Shown: positions 38,601 through 49,889 of the stretch, piece after piece
How the letters are laid out: the number at the start of each line of letters is the position of its first letter
How positions within the stretch are numbered: the stretch's first letter is position 1
Assembly (NCBI RefSeq): GCF_014898815.1
Contig: NW_026515541.1
Location: 2,790,001 to 2,854,000, forward strand
Origin: Panonychus citri
Taxonomy: Eukaryota; Arthropoda; Arachnida; Trombidiformes; Tetranychidae
Length of the DNA: 64,000 nucleotides
Direction of reading: 5' to 3'
Made by a program: the position numbers and the translations under genes
The notes under the pieces: generated by a model
The model's input: the letters and a program-made list of their open reading frames with translations, nothing else
What the model was told of the DNA's origin: nothing
Databases searched by the model: none

Positions 38601-41600
38601 AGACAAACTAGATTATTACATTATTGTTGTTAATTGTAATGTCTAAACCATTGAAAGTTAATCAAAGATTCAATTTTCAATTACCAAACTAATCAACTGG
38701 TAAAAGTTTTAATTGTACAATAAGGTTAACCCTTTTTTTTCATTATTACTAATATAAATTATCGGTAATTAAACTAAATTAAAAATAAATCTTGACCCTA
38801 ATCAAGTTATGATGTTACATTTGATTAAGTTGAACAGTTTTTTATTACAGTTAATTTGTTTATTACTCTTGATTATCATCATGTCGACAATTAAGATTTA
38901 AATTAGATAAAAAGTGATTAAATATATATATTATTAATTGTGAAAGTTTAAAGAGGGAGGATGATGATACAATTAACTAACCATAAAGGTTAATTTATAT
39001 ATATATTTAGTTGGCTTAATTGTGATGAGAAAATGTTTCAATTAAAGTAATTTAATATTCAATTTTATTACAATGTCAATGTCACAATTTAAATTGTGTA
39101 CTTTTAAAAGTCAGTTAATTGTTAATATAAACTGAATACCTTTAAGGTTAATATTAAATTGTTTACAATTGATTGTTGATTATAATTGTGATGATGATTG
39201 GTTGATTACAATTGGGGAAAAGTTTTAAATTAAGATAAATTAACTGATTGAAAGATTAGTTTACAAGTGAAAAAGGTGTAAAAGGATTTGATTATCATTG
39301 ATTAACAATTAACTTGATTGCTAATTGTTGTTGAACAGAAAATTATTATTATTAAAGTGAAAATGATTTAAAAATGATAATCAAATTAAATGATAATAAT
39401 AAATTACAATCAAGTTGATTAGGTTAAGAGTATCGTGAATAATATTTAATTATAACAGCAACAATTAGCAAATCATGATAAATTATTTGCTTATTTTCAA
39501 GGTCAACAATTAACAATAACTTTAATTTTAATTGTTCGCCCATTATCACTTGTTAATTAATTGTTTTACTTTTAGATGGTAACAATTTAAATCTAATTCA
39601 GTTGGAGAGAGAGAGGGAAATATGAAATTGAAATGTTCACACCTTCATATTACCCACCCCACTTTCCTCAGAGTGGGTGAAGGGTTAATTGTATTCAATT
39701 TAAATCATGATTTAGTTTTGATTTAATTCATGATAACCTGAAAAGAAAAGACAATTAAAATTGTTAGACTTTTAATTGTTTTCAACTAATTTCTTGTCAT
39801 TTTCAAGTAAAAATGTTTCAACATTTACACATGATAATCAGTTGATTGTGAGATGATCTTATTCAGATTAATCAGATTATTGTCATCATAATCATGATGA
39901 CATTATCTCAATCACTTTAATTAAACATAATTAAAATTGATTGTAAAGATTTGAGTAGTTAAAATTTAAAATGAAAAGTAAAGAGTTAAATTTACAAATC
40001 AAATTAAATTAAATTTCTTATAAATCTTAATCTGACCCCAAAGGGTTTGTAAATCTTGTACTAAATTAAAATTAACCAACAACAATCAAAAACTATTAAC
40101 CAAATTAGGATGAATTGTATTTAATTACAATTGAAACAATCATCTAGGTGACCCAATGAACGATTAGCAGAAAGTGTTGTTATTATACTTAATTTAGTTA
40201 TTAACCAAATGATTAGCTTACAATTAACTATCGTAATGAATTGTTTCAAAATATTACAAGCAATTAACTTAAATCACCATTTACATGATATAACAATTAA
40301 CTTTACCAATTGTAATACATCATCATTGAGAGTCACTGATTAATTTACTTTGTTATTTTCAAGGGTAATTGTTATTGTATATAACAACAATTAACTTTAA
40401 CAATTAAATAATGATGAGAGGTAAAAGTTTTACCGGTAATCGTTAAAGTAACAATTAATTTAATCAATAAAAATTTCAATAAAAAAGTGTAACATTAATA
40501 TTGATCAAGTTAATAACAAGCAATTAAAAGTTAATAGTTTTAACTGTTTCTATTACATTTAAACCAATACCGATCACAATTTAATTACCTAATATTTTGT
40601 TAACTGTCATCTTAATTGTTGCTAATCAATTGAAATCTATTGCATGATTTGTGATTAGTTGATTGATGGACCACCAAATATCCGTTAAGGGTTAATTACT
40701 ATGCCACTTTCAGGGTATTAATATGCTTCGAGCAACAATAAACTCAAATCAATTCAACCCTTTAACAATTTACTAATTACTGATAAATTGAGTTACTTGA
40801 ATTGATGATTTCGTTTTTTTTGCATCAATTAACTGCAACAATCAAGTATTTACCTTTTAATTTGATCAACTAAACAAAGTCTCTCATGATTATTATCAGA
40901 TTAAAGGTAAAGAAATTCAATCCTTATTGATTGGGTTTTCAATCCGGTGATAAAACTGGATTAGTTTAATTAAATTCAATTAAATCAAAAAGGAGATACT
41001 CATGTTTGAAACTTTCACCCTAAATTAATTTGATTAAATGATTACAATCATCAAACTAAAATCAAATGTTGAAAAGTTTTTCATTAACAATCAAGATTAT
41101 TTCCGATTTTTTTTACTCTTCTTCTTAATCATCAATTGATTAACTTTAATCTAGTGTTGAATTTAATTAAACTAATTGAAAATGATGATTGATTAACCAT
41201 TTTTCTTGTATGTACATACACACACGGAATTAAAAGTTGCAATTAGTGAAGATAATCACAATTAGCAAACGAATCGATAACAATTAATATACAAAGAAAA
41301 GTTTGACGTAAAATCAAAGTGATCGTAAATAAAGTTAATCATTAACCAGTGGATCGTTAATTGTTGTAGACAATTAAATTATAAATGACAAATATTTGCA
41401 AATTTCGTTAATCAATGACAATCACATTTGGATGAGAAAATGAGAAATTAGTTAATTTGGTTTACAGTTGTAATCAAACAATAATAAACTCTCAAGATAA
41501 TAAAAGTTATTCAATTTCCTTGAATTTGCTTTCGTTAATTAGTTAATAACATCTAATTGTTAGCAGACAATTTATGACATGTTGTAATTAAATCTCTCTC

Positions 41601-44600
41601 TCTCTCTCTCTCTCTCTTAATCACAATTAATCTTGATAATCTTTCCCTTTTAATTTCTTTTGTTAATTTTCTTAATCAAGTGTTGATATATAAATGGAAA
41701 ATTAAAAACATCTAAGCAAACCCAAAAATCCCTCAAGGTAAACTGATGATAATAATACAGGTAATCAAGTCTAATCATCATGGGCTCCCAAAAAAAAAGA
41801 TGATTACATGGTCATCAGCATCATCATCATCAGAATAATAATAATAATAATACATAACAATCAACGATTAACAATTAACCAGTAATCAATGTGCTATTCA
41901 AAGTGTATATAAGATTATTAATCAATGTGATTATTATTACTTTTTGAATCAAGTTTTTCTCCTAATTGATTCTTGATATGTAATATTAATCATTGGATGA
42001 ATGGGCGAGTGAAGTGAATCAATGAATGGATGGATTAACTGATTGCAAACAATTTAGGCAACATTATCTATCAGTTTTTCATGATCATGATGATGATCCG
42101 TTCTTGATGAACATAAAGTCTGAAAAATTAAGATTTCAACATGAAGAATCAACTTAAACAGGTAAGCAAGAAAAATTAACCAACCAGTTCAATGTTATGA
42201 ACACGATTAGTTTACATATTTATCACCTTATTTTTCAGCTGATGGTGATGAGGATAAGATGAAGATGAAGATGAAGATGAAGATTATGATGATGATAATG
42301 GGATGAGTTCTAATCATCATCTCTTGGGAGTGAGGCCTCTTGTTAGAGGACCAGCATATCCGTGTCAACCTCATTGTCGCATGTTTTATGTTAGTAGTTA
42401 ATCTGTTCTCTCTCTCTCTCTCTCTCTCTCCACCTAATTACTTAATCTTTTATATTTAGATTAATATTCAGATTAGATTAGATTTACATTATTAATGATT
42501 ATTGTTACCTCATGATAATTGATAATATTTATTATTATCAAAATTCATTGATGATTCTGAGATTGATATTAATGGTTTTGTTTCTTGGTGAGGTTATCAC
42601 AATAAAGGTAAATCATTTTGTAACGATAATTAAAATTTACTAATTTACATTCATTATTATTATTATTATTATAATATAATTTATGTATTTATTTATTTTA
42701 GACCTTAAATCCGGTAAAATAATAATAAACAAATCAACAACAATGTTAATCCGGTAATACGGGATTAGCATTGGTCACACCTTCTGATTGATTAACTTTC
42801 ACATTTGTTGATTAAAAGTTTGTTTTAAATTGTTCATGTCTAAATGTTATTAATGGATTTAAATTGATTGCTTAGGTGAATGAATGATGATTAAACCTTA
42901 ATCATCATTAAACTATCATCACCTGTTGATGAGATAATGAGTAGTAATTTAGATCAGCTGGTTGGTGAATTAAATCCGCAAATAGATTAAAATAATCAAT
43001 AAGATTTTCGAGTTCAAATGAATTAAGGTTTTAAAAGAAAAATAATCTCAATCAACAATTGATTAACTAATCACGTTATCAATTAGTTTGTGAATTTTAG
43101 GGGAACAAAAAGTTAATAGTAATTATCGTAAATTATTAATTATTATTAATTTGATTGACGTTTTATTTTAACTATTGGACCAACTTGAAGTTATAATCAA
43201 CACATGATAACAACAATCAACAACAATTTACTCCTTGATTAATATTAATTTAGCTCCGTAATTATAATCTTTCACCATCAATACATATAAGAGTAATTTA
43301 GATGGATCAACAGATTAAAATTAACAACAATTAGTAATCACAATTAACTAAATCAAAATTAGAATTTACTTTTTTTTCTTCTCCTCATCTTTTTGTTTTG
43401 CTAATCCGATTTACCAGATTAGGAAACAATCAACAGGTTACTCATTATAAGTTAATCAATTATTGAGAGATTTTTTCTTAATTTAGTTTGAATGTGAATG
43501 ATTAAAACTTCACAATTAGATGATAATCAGGTAAACAAAGGGGAAAATTAGAGCAAAATTAGTTGATTAGATTTATTTTTAATTCGGTTAACTGACCAGA
43601 GGCAATTTGATAGATTATGAAAGTAAAAGTTAATTTGTATCCGATTTAAGATTAAGATTTACTATTAATTGTTGTAAACTTTGTGTGTTAATTGTTATGA
43701 CAAGTGGATTCAAGTTAATCAATTCAATGAGTTGGATAAACACTTAATCCAAGGATTTTGTTATTATCACTTTTCATTTGGAAAGAAAAAAAAATGTAAA
43801 CAAATCTATTTACACCCAATGATTATGATTAAGATGATGATGATTAACTATTAATTTCAATTGTATTGAAAGGTAAAGATGAATACAGAACCAAATTGTG
43901 TTGTTAATTGTTGATTTAACACTTACCTTGGTCATAAGAATTGCGGATAATTTAGCACACAGGAAACAAGTAGAGATGCAAATTGTTGCCAAAGTTAATT
44001 GTAGACGAACGTGATTAGTTAAGGATAAGCCCATCGTTAATAGTAATCCCAATTGGTAGATTAAATTGATTACAGTTACAGTCCAATAAGAGATTAGGAT
44101 AATTAAAAAGGTAACTCGATAAAGTGAATTACCATAACCCGGTTTAAGTAAAAGTAAACCAAGTTGAGGTAAAACAATAAAGTAATTAATTAACAAGGTA
44201 AAAACCATTGAGATTAAGGTAATTAACCGGCCATTAAGTTGTTGATATAAATTAATCCAAGGATATTGGTAAAGTTCAATGATGGAAAGTGAGATGATGA
44301 AAAACATGATCAGTATCATGATGTCGAGTAAAATTTTTGGAATCATTTGATTCCAAAGGCTAATTAGGTGGCATTTTTGATTATCGATTGAACAATCAAT
44401 CTGATCGTTAATTAATCCACTTTGAATTGGTAGAATTGTTTGTGAGATACTTCGGATATTGTGAGAATTTGATTGATTATGATTGTGATTATATTGATGA
44501 TGATAATGAGAATATGAATGTTTCAAGTGATTTATTGGTGATTGTTTATGGAGATTTTCAGATGACCGCCTGGGTGAGGATGAAGAAGATGATGGAGATG

Positions 44601-44856
44601 ATGATGAGGATGATTTAGATTTTTTTGAACGATAGAAAAACAAATAAAACTGAATGGACACAAAGATAAATAGAAAATTAATACAACTTGTTATCCAATT
44701 ACTTTGACAATAATCGATGATTAACCAATTGGGTATCGTTGAATTGGAATAGGTGAGAGTTCGTTGAGATGAGATTAGAGAAGAAGATGAAACTTGACCA
44801 TCACCTTGGTCAGATTCTAAAGGTAACCAGAATATTGGACAATTTAGATGAGGCAT
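26661..44856 (-). CDS. SUR: Sulfonylurea-receptor-type ABCC transporter
   Basis: I reconstruct 15 coding exons, all with consistent GT-AG phases: 44856-43927, 37492-37334, 32917-32609, 32370-32227, 32122-31979, 31894-31760, 31667-31505, 31413-31067, 30503-28455, 28379-28129, 28043-27941, 27861-27624, 27549-27428, 27367-27180 and 27090-26661; 1903 residues. Order: TMD0 (five hydrophobic spans, residues about 50-310, with a Ser- and His/Asn-rich loop), L0 linker, TMD1, NBD1 (Walker A GPVGGGKT near 859, LSGGQ near 952, Walker B ILDDPLSALD), a long Ser/Gly-rich linker of about 230 residues, TMD2, NBD2 (GRSGSGKS near 1703; signature LSSGQ instead of LSGGQ; MDEATSSLD). Stretches such as LHPYSSILSKATFSW, LLPNRDDTEIGERGINLSG and YLNWVVRNLASLEMHMSAV point to SUR (ABCC8/9) rather than MRP transporters. 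SURs regulate inward-rectifier K+ channels. The L0 linker between exons 1 and 2 looks slightly short, so a small exon may be missed in the 6.4-kb intron. Intron 2 hosts a gene on the other strand. Confidence 0.88.
31677..31693. repeat. Short (GA)n tract inside a SUR intron
   Basis: A pure GA tract just outside the splice acceptor of SUR exon 7, on the intron side; read on the minus strand it is part of the pyrimidine tract of that acceptor. Confidence 0.7.
32918..35066. other. SUR intron 2, upstream part
   Basis: AT-rich intronic DNA, rich in the word CAACAATTAA and its complement. The last few hundred bases form the 5-prime flank of the nested plus-strand gene. No other coding signal is seen. 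Confidence 0.6.
35067..35947 (+). CDS. Secreted 12-cysteine protein nested in the SUR intron
   Basis: Two exons, 35067-35362 and 35710-35947 (donor TT|GTAAGT, acceptor AATAG), give 177 residues; the splice keeps the frame and carries the cysteine pattern across. Residues 1-23 are a strong signal peptide (FVSAIGLLLSIVNCVNCA), then a variable acidic segment, then a Cys-rich domain from about residue 57. Twelve cysteines follow, with spacings C16C16C2C5C9C15C21C5C3C8C4C, and the region between looks largely helical and charged. No membrane segment or tail anchor is seen, so secretion is likely. I do not recognise the family. The gene lies wholly inside SUR intron 2 (32918-37333) on the opposite strand. 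Mites and other plant or animal feeders secrete many Cys-rich salivary proteins; such a role is only a guess. Confidence 0.72.
35948..37333. other. SUR intron 2, downstream part
   Basis: AT-rich DNA after the nested gene. A plus-strand frame at about 36592-36909 has no splice signals, domain or compositional support and is treated as chance. No gene is seen. Confidence 0.55.
39652..39685. other. CCCACCCC...GGGTGG hairpin, second copy
   Basis: ACCCACCCCACT (39652-39663) pairs with AGTGGGTG (39672-39679) with a one-base bulge across a short loop. It resembles the hairpin at 7349-7371 (CCACCCC, loop, GGGGTGG) in both stem and loop (TTC-TCAG). Confidence 0.5.
42303..42401 (+). other. GC-richer island with a 32-codon open frame in SUR intron 1
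   Basis: Within AT-rich intron DNA, about 42320-42400 is distinctly GC-richer and opens a frame MSSNHHLLGVRPLVRGP... ending at 42401. A plus-strand donor (AACAG|GTAAGC, about 42161) and acceptor (TTTTCAG, about 42237) flank it upstream, so a spliced antisense transcript is possible. The spliced frame itself ends early, so coding potential is doubtful. Confidence 0.25.
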
Positions 44857-46295
44857 TTTGAGAGAGAGAGAAAAAAGTTTCGAGATTAAATTTCGTAGCG
44901 ATTAATGGATTATCCTTCGGATCATTTGGATTTAATGAGAGAGAGAGAAACAAAGTAACAAAAATCTTCTTCTTCTTCTTCAATGATTCATTAGAATTCA
45001 CAATTATACAAGTTGATTGAAGTAGAAGATGATTGCGAATAAATTACTTTAATCACTGTAATTAGATAAACAATCGATATAATTATTAATCCATATCAGA
45101 GGAAGAATAATTATCTTCTTGTTTTCTCCCTCTTTTCTTTGTCACTTAAGGAAGAAAATTGGATTGGAAGAGAATTCAAATTGAAATAGAAAAGAACAAA
45201 GGTTTTTCCTTGAGGGCCTTAATTTCTGGTGATTAACTTTAATTGTTGATTAGAAAACATTCTGATTAAAAGTAGATTATCATAGGAAGAGAGTGAGAGG
45301 GATAAACGTTTCAACGAAAACAAGAAATGAGACTAAATCAACTTGAAGCGAGTTGTGGTTATACTAAACGTTAGAACGATTTTTTTCTCTCTCTCTCTTC
45401 ATCTTTCTTTCTCTCTCAAGTTCTTCATCATCCTTATCATCATCATCTTCTCCCTTCAAATCATATTGAATCCAAGATGATGAAGTTGTCCAACGTGAGA
45501 GAGATTCAACTGAAGAAGAGAATAAATAACCGGTTATCGTCATTTTATCTTCTTCTTCTCTTGATTTATCTTCTTGAAAGAGTAATTAATTTATTACTCT
45601 ATTTCTAATATAAATTATTTGTCTAAAAAAAATTCGAAAATAACAAAAGTTAGAACTTATTTTCTTTTTTGTTTATTCGTAACAGTTTTCTTATGATAAC
45701 ATTTCCATTCTCGGTAAATTGTAATTTCCTTTATCTTTGATTCATGTTGTTAATTGTTGACAATTTAATCTAAACAATTATGGTAATTGTTGGAAAATCT
45801 TTGCTTACTAACTCAACGAACTTGGTTTTCTTCAATTTCATCATTACAATTTAGTTCAATTGTTGATTTGAAAGGAGGAAGAAAAATGATTAATTTGATT
45901 AACCTTGCATTTGAATTGTTCAACATTGTAAATGGTTTGGTTTTCATTAATCTTTGTCAATTTGAGTGTTAATTGATTGTTGATAACTTTAATTTACTTA
46001 TCATTAAAAGTTATTCATATTCCGGGGAATGAATTAATTCAATTGTAACAAAGTTAAGAAAACATATAAATATATGTAGGTTATTATTGTAAACAAATAC
46101 GATATAAATTGAATGTTTTCAGTTTTCTTTTCCTTTTGCTTGACAGTTTTTTTTTCTTCTTCTTAGAATGATGAATAATCCTTAATATCTATGATTGATT
46201 TTAGTTGCGACAAACAATCTAGTAGTGTGTAACTTTGGTTCCCATAGAGAAAGAAATTGATTATTGTCTGTTCTGCTTTGAAATCTGCCGTTGGA
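44857..46295. other. Spacer upstream of SUR
   Basis: About 1.4 kb, including the SUR 5-prime flank. It contains GA/CT tracts and ATG/ATC-rich DNA but no supportable gene. The COX8-like gene ends at 46296. Confidence 0.55.
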
Positions 46296-46571
46296 TTAAT
46301 CTTTACTTGACCATCTATTTTGATAATCAATCCAATCGTTGTACGATTGATTACGGTACAGACGAAGATGGTACAGAATCCATGCTGGTACCGAAGTTAC
46401 CGAAATAAAAAGCACAGAAAACCAAACACATCTTTCGGTCACCGAAACTGGAGTCCGAGGTGGAGTGATCAAGAATTTATTTCCATACGGATAAGAGTAA
46501 CCTCGTTTCTGGATCATTTGTAGGCCTTTCAAAGTCCTTTGATTAATCACACTACGTACCAAGGAATTCAT
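46296..46571 (-). CDS. COX8: COX8-like cytochrome c oxidase subunit, copy 1
   Basis: A 91-residue protein from the ATG at 46571, in one coding exon. The sequence just upstream (TTTCTAG|GTACATT on the minus strand) is a splice acceptor, so a 5-prime UTR intron is likely. The N-terminal third is basic with no acidic residues (a mitochondrial presequence type). A conserved PPRTPVSVTERCVWF segment and one membrane span ending in PAWILYHLRLYR follow, the layout of COX8, a small inner-membrane subunit of complex IV. The tail NDWIDYQNRWSSKD is longer than in vertebrates. A nearly identical gene lies at 57408-57683 on the other strand. The COX8 call rests on the membrane-span motif and size; another small single-span complex IV subunit is the alternative. 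Confidence 0.65.
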   Translation of the reverse strand: MNSLVRSVINQRTLKGLQMIQKRGYSYPYGNKFLITPPRTPVSVTERCVWFSVLFISVTSVPAWILYHLRLYRNQSYNDWIDYQNRWSSKD

Positions 46572-47454
46572 GTCTATCAATGTACCTAGAAAGGAAATAG
46601 AACAAAAATATTAATACAATGATTAACAAAAGAATAGAAAAACAAATCAAGTGAAATAATTAATTAACCACAAGGAGACAAAGGTAAATAAAGGTTATTA
46701 AAATAGAAAAAGAAAATAAACAAACGAATTTGTGGCTCCATCTGTGGGAGAAAAAAGAAAAGAGAAGAATATCGATTATCGGTTATCAAGTATCGATATT
46801 GTTTTCGAATCGATGTTATCGCTTATCAAATATTTGAATTTAATTTTTTCTCTTGATCAACTAATTAATTTAATTTATTTTCCAACTGATTAGTTGCTGA
46901 TATTTTCTTTTCAATTTTACTTATTACAAGTTTTATTATTGTTGATAAGGCTCAGGTTATGTCCATAAGCTCACTATTTACACTTTCAGCTGACTTTTTT
47001 GCGGCTAATTCGTGGCTTTTTAGGAAAATGATTTAATTTAATTAATTAATTCAACAATCCAAGATTATTTGGAACCTTGGATTCGTGTAAGTCCACATTT
47101 AACAATGAAATAAAAGCTATTAGCGGAAGAAGGAGCTGATTAGCTGTCGACAGCTATCGTTACATCAATTGTGTGACAGTTTGATTGTCCATAGTGACCC
47201 TTAATAGTGAAAACCTAACCGAATCTAATTTAAAGAAACAAATTAATTGAGCGATTAAGTTAATTTCCATGTGTAGCTTTAAACGTAAGCCAAAAAAAAG
47301 TAAGATGAAAGTAGAAAAGTTGAGCTTTCGGACATATCTAAAGCCTTACCGGTTAACTTTTCTTTGGAATGAGAATTATAAAATTGCCAAATATAAAATT
47401 ATTTCCGTTTAACAATTTGTTTTATTTTCTTTTTTAATTTGGAAAAGTTTTCGA
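46572..47454. other. COX8 copy 1 5-prime region and spacer to P450-A
   Basis: Holds the inferred 5-prime UTR intron of the COX8-like gene, its CCATCTGTGGG and ATCGAT motifs, and an AT-rich spacer to the P450-A stop. No other gene is seen. Confidence 0.55.
46791..46798. promoter_or_regulatory. DRE-type TATCGATA site upstream of COX8 copy 1
   Basis: A perfect palindromic TATCGATA about 220 bp upstream of the start codon, inside a cluster of three ATCGAT-containing strings (46780-46820). In flies DREF binds this element at many housekeeping promoters, including mitochondrial genes. Function here is inferred. Confidence 0.45.
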
Positions 47455-49334
47455 CTAATTAGATTTATTTCTTGGTTTAACTTTAAATTTGAGTTCTTCA
47501 ATTGGTCTTGTTGTTAAAACGAAAGACCAATTGATATCATCATAGTGTCGATTTGAATAAAGGTGAAAATGTTTGACAATTGATGAAATTACCATAATCA
47601 TCTCGTAAATTGCGTATCGATAGCCAACACAAGCCCGAGGCCCAACTCCAAATGGAATCCAACAATTAAATGGAATTTTCTCAACTCGACCAGGTGACCA
47701 TCGGTCAGGATCATATTTCTCTGGTTCGGGATAAATTTTCTCATTATGATGAATACTATATACTGAGATTAGATATTCTGTTCTTGGAGGTAAAAGGTGA
47801 TCCTCATCGAGTTGAAATTTCTCCGAACCCGAATTACGGCCTAAAAGTTGCTGCGGGGCAAAAATTCGTAATCCCTCGCGAACACAACAATCAGTGAAAT
47901 GCAATTGATTCAATTTTTCCAAATCAAAGGTCCACTTTTCCTGTGGATCACCAAAGACCTCAACTAACTCATCATAGATTCGTTGTTGGATAATCGGCTC
48001 GCTAGCTATTAGATTAAAGAAAAATAAAAGAGGCAAAACAATTTAGACTAGGGTAATTGTCGTAATTATCGAAACAATTAATCAACAATCAACTTACCAA
48101 TACATGCTAATGTAAATAAAATTCCCGTTCGGACAGTTTCAAATCCAGCGAGTACGAAATTATTAATCTCACTTTCAACTTCATCAGCAGAAATTAGATT
48201 CTCATGATTAACTTGATTTGTTACATTTTGATTGACGTAAATATCAACAACTTTGGACAGAAAATTATTCTCGATACAATTTGGTTTAATTAAATCAATA
48301 TCATCTTTTTCATCGATCGTGTTATTATTTTGGGCATTGTCGCTCACTGACCTTTTCAAACTGTCGTCATCTTTACTGATTGTTGTTTCACCTTCAGATT
48401 TAAAGCCTAATTGTCTGGTCACTTCTCGTTTGACCACATACTTGAATAATTTCTCAAGAACCTTTGACTGTCCGTCACTCATGTAATCAAGATATCGTGT
48501 CCAGGTGAATTCAGGCCACAAGAGCGGGTTGAAAGCTCTTAAAACAATATGCTTGGGAAATTGCAGCGTTACCTCAAATAATCGAAGAGCAGTTGATTCG
48601 AGTTTCGGTGATTCAGTTGAAATTCCCATTCCCGATTCGCAAATAACATTAAAAGTGGTCAGTCCAACTTCGTCATTGAAATCTGACCATTGGCCCTCTT
48701 CCAGTTTGTATAATTTATCGACCATTTTATCACAATGATGAGACATAATTGGGAAAAACTTTTGTAACATTTTAGTTTTTAAATTGATCTCACTGATTTT
48801 ACGAAATATTTTCCATTTTTTTTCATCGGACATCATGAAAATGCCATTTCGAATTACCGGTAAAACTGCTGACATAAATATCGTCTTGATATTGTGAGCT
48901 TTAAACGCCTTCTAAATATTGGTAAGCAATTTAGAATTAATCAAATCATCAACAATCAAATTGTAATTCACAATCTTTACCTCAGCTAAATTTGGATTCT
49001 TAATGAAAAGCACAGGTATGAACGCGAGCCAAATGACAAAGTAATCATCGTTTTTAGTTAATTGCAGAGCTCTACGGAAAAAAGATCTGCTTCCCCCTGT
49101 GAATTAATTGTCTTGATTAATTTCTCTGTGTAGTAAATTGATTAAATTGATTAGATTGTACTTACATTTTTTAATCACTGCTTCAGGTCCACTGAAGTAA
49201 ACCAGAACGTCACTAATTGTTACAGAATAAGATGGATACTTATAAAAGTGTCTCATCCAATTTCTGTAATCAATAATTAACTTTATCAAGTAGATTAAGA
49301 TGATTGTCAATAAAATCCATGTAATGGTTAACAT
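47455..49334 (-). CDS. Cytochrome P450 A (complete, CYP3-clan-like)
   Basis: Four exons, 49334-49166, 49096-48981, 48911-48098 and 48005-47455, give 549 residues with phases 1, 0 and 1. The N-terminal membrane anchor is LTITWILLTIILIYLIKLII. The C-helix WxxxR is WKIFR, the I-helix AGFETVRT (the acid-Thr pair is kept, the following Thr/Ser is Val), the K-helix ExxR is EGLR, the PERF-like motif YDPDRW, and the heme loop PFGVGPRACVG with its Cys ligand. It should be an ER-bound monooxygenase taking electrons from P450 reductase. The heme-loop style (PFGxGPRxCxG) suggests the CYP3 clan; the substrate (xenobiotic or hormone) cannot be told. An acidic, Asn/Asp-rich insert sits before the I-helix. 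The gene straddles the left border of the tandem duplication (48235), so its 3-prime half is unique. Confidence 0.92.
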
Positions 49335-49889
49335 GATTGTTACCTAATTATTAACAATCCAATTGTTGATTCTAAAAAATCAACTGGTTGATTGAGTTAA
49401 CACTATGGGCTTTCAATGACAAATGATCAGAGCTCAGGATGGAAAAATTTCCTGATTGTTGTTTAATTTGTATTTGATTGTTTGTGTTTAATTTTGTTTA
49501 CGACAAACGAAAAAAAGACAATTAAACTGTTGATAATTGTGATCAATGGTTAAATTGTTGTTGAGCACAATTTAGCCTTAAGGGTATTTGTCTTTTTTTC
49601 CTGATTAACTTTTCATAACTTTCAGATTAAGTTAATTGTTGATCATTAGAGTTAATTAACTTCAAATCATATTTCACTTATTAAAATTATTCAAGTAAAA
49701 ATGATTAAATTTTAATTGTTTGTCTCTTTTTTCAATAATGATACAAACTACAATGTAAATTGTGTATAAATTGTTTTAAATTGAGAGATTGGGAAATCTT
49801 GATTGATAATCAAAGGTAAATGATGTTAAGCTTAATTGCAAACAATCATGGTTGAATTAAATTGTTTTTATTGTATTTTAAGGTTTAAT

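Larger units (their letters stand above)
37493..43926. other. SUR intron 1 (about 6.4 kb)
   Basis: A long, AT-rich intron between the TMD0 exon and the L0 exon. It is packed with CAACAATTAA-like words and has CT tracts at about 41593-41619 and 42411-42430. A GC-richer island at about 42320-42400 is described separately. A small missed SUR exon is possible because L0 looks a little short, but I could not find one. Confidence 0.55.
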
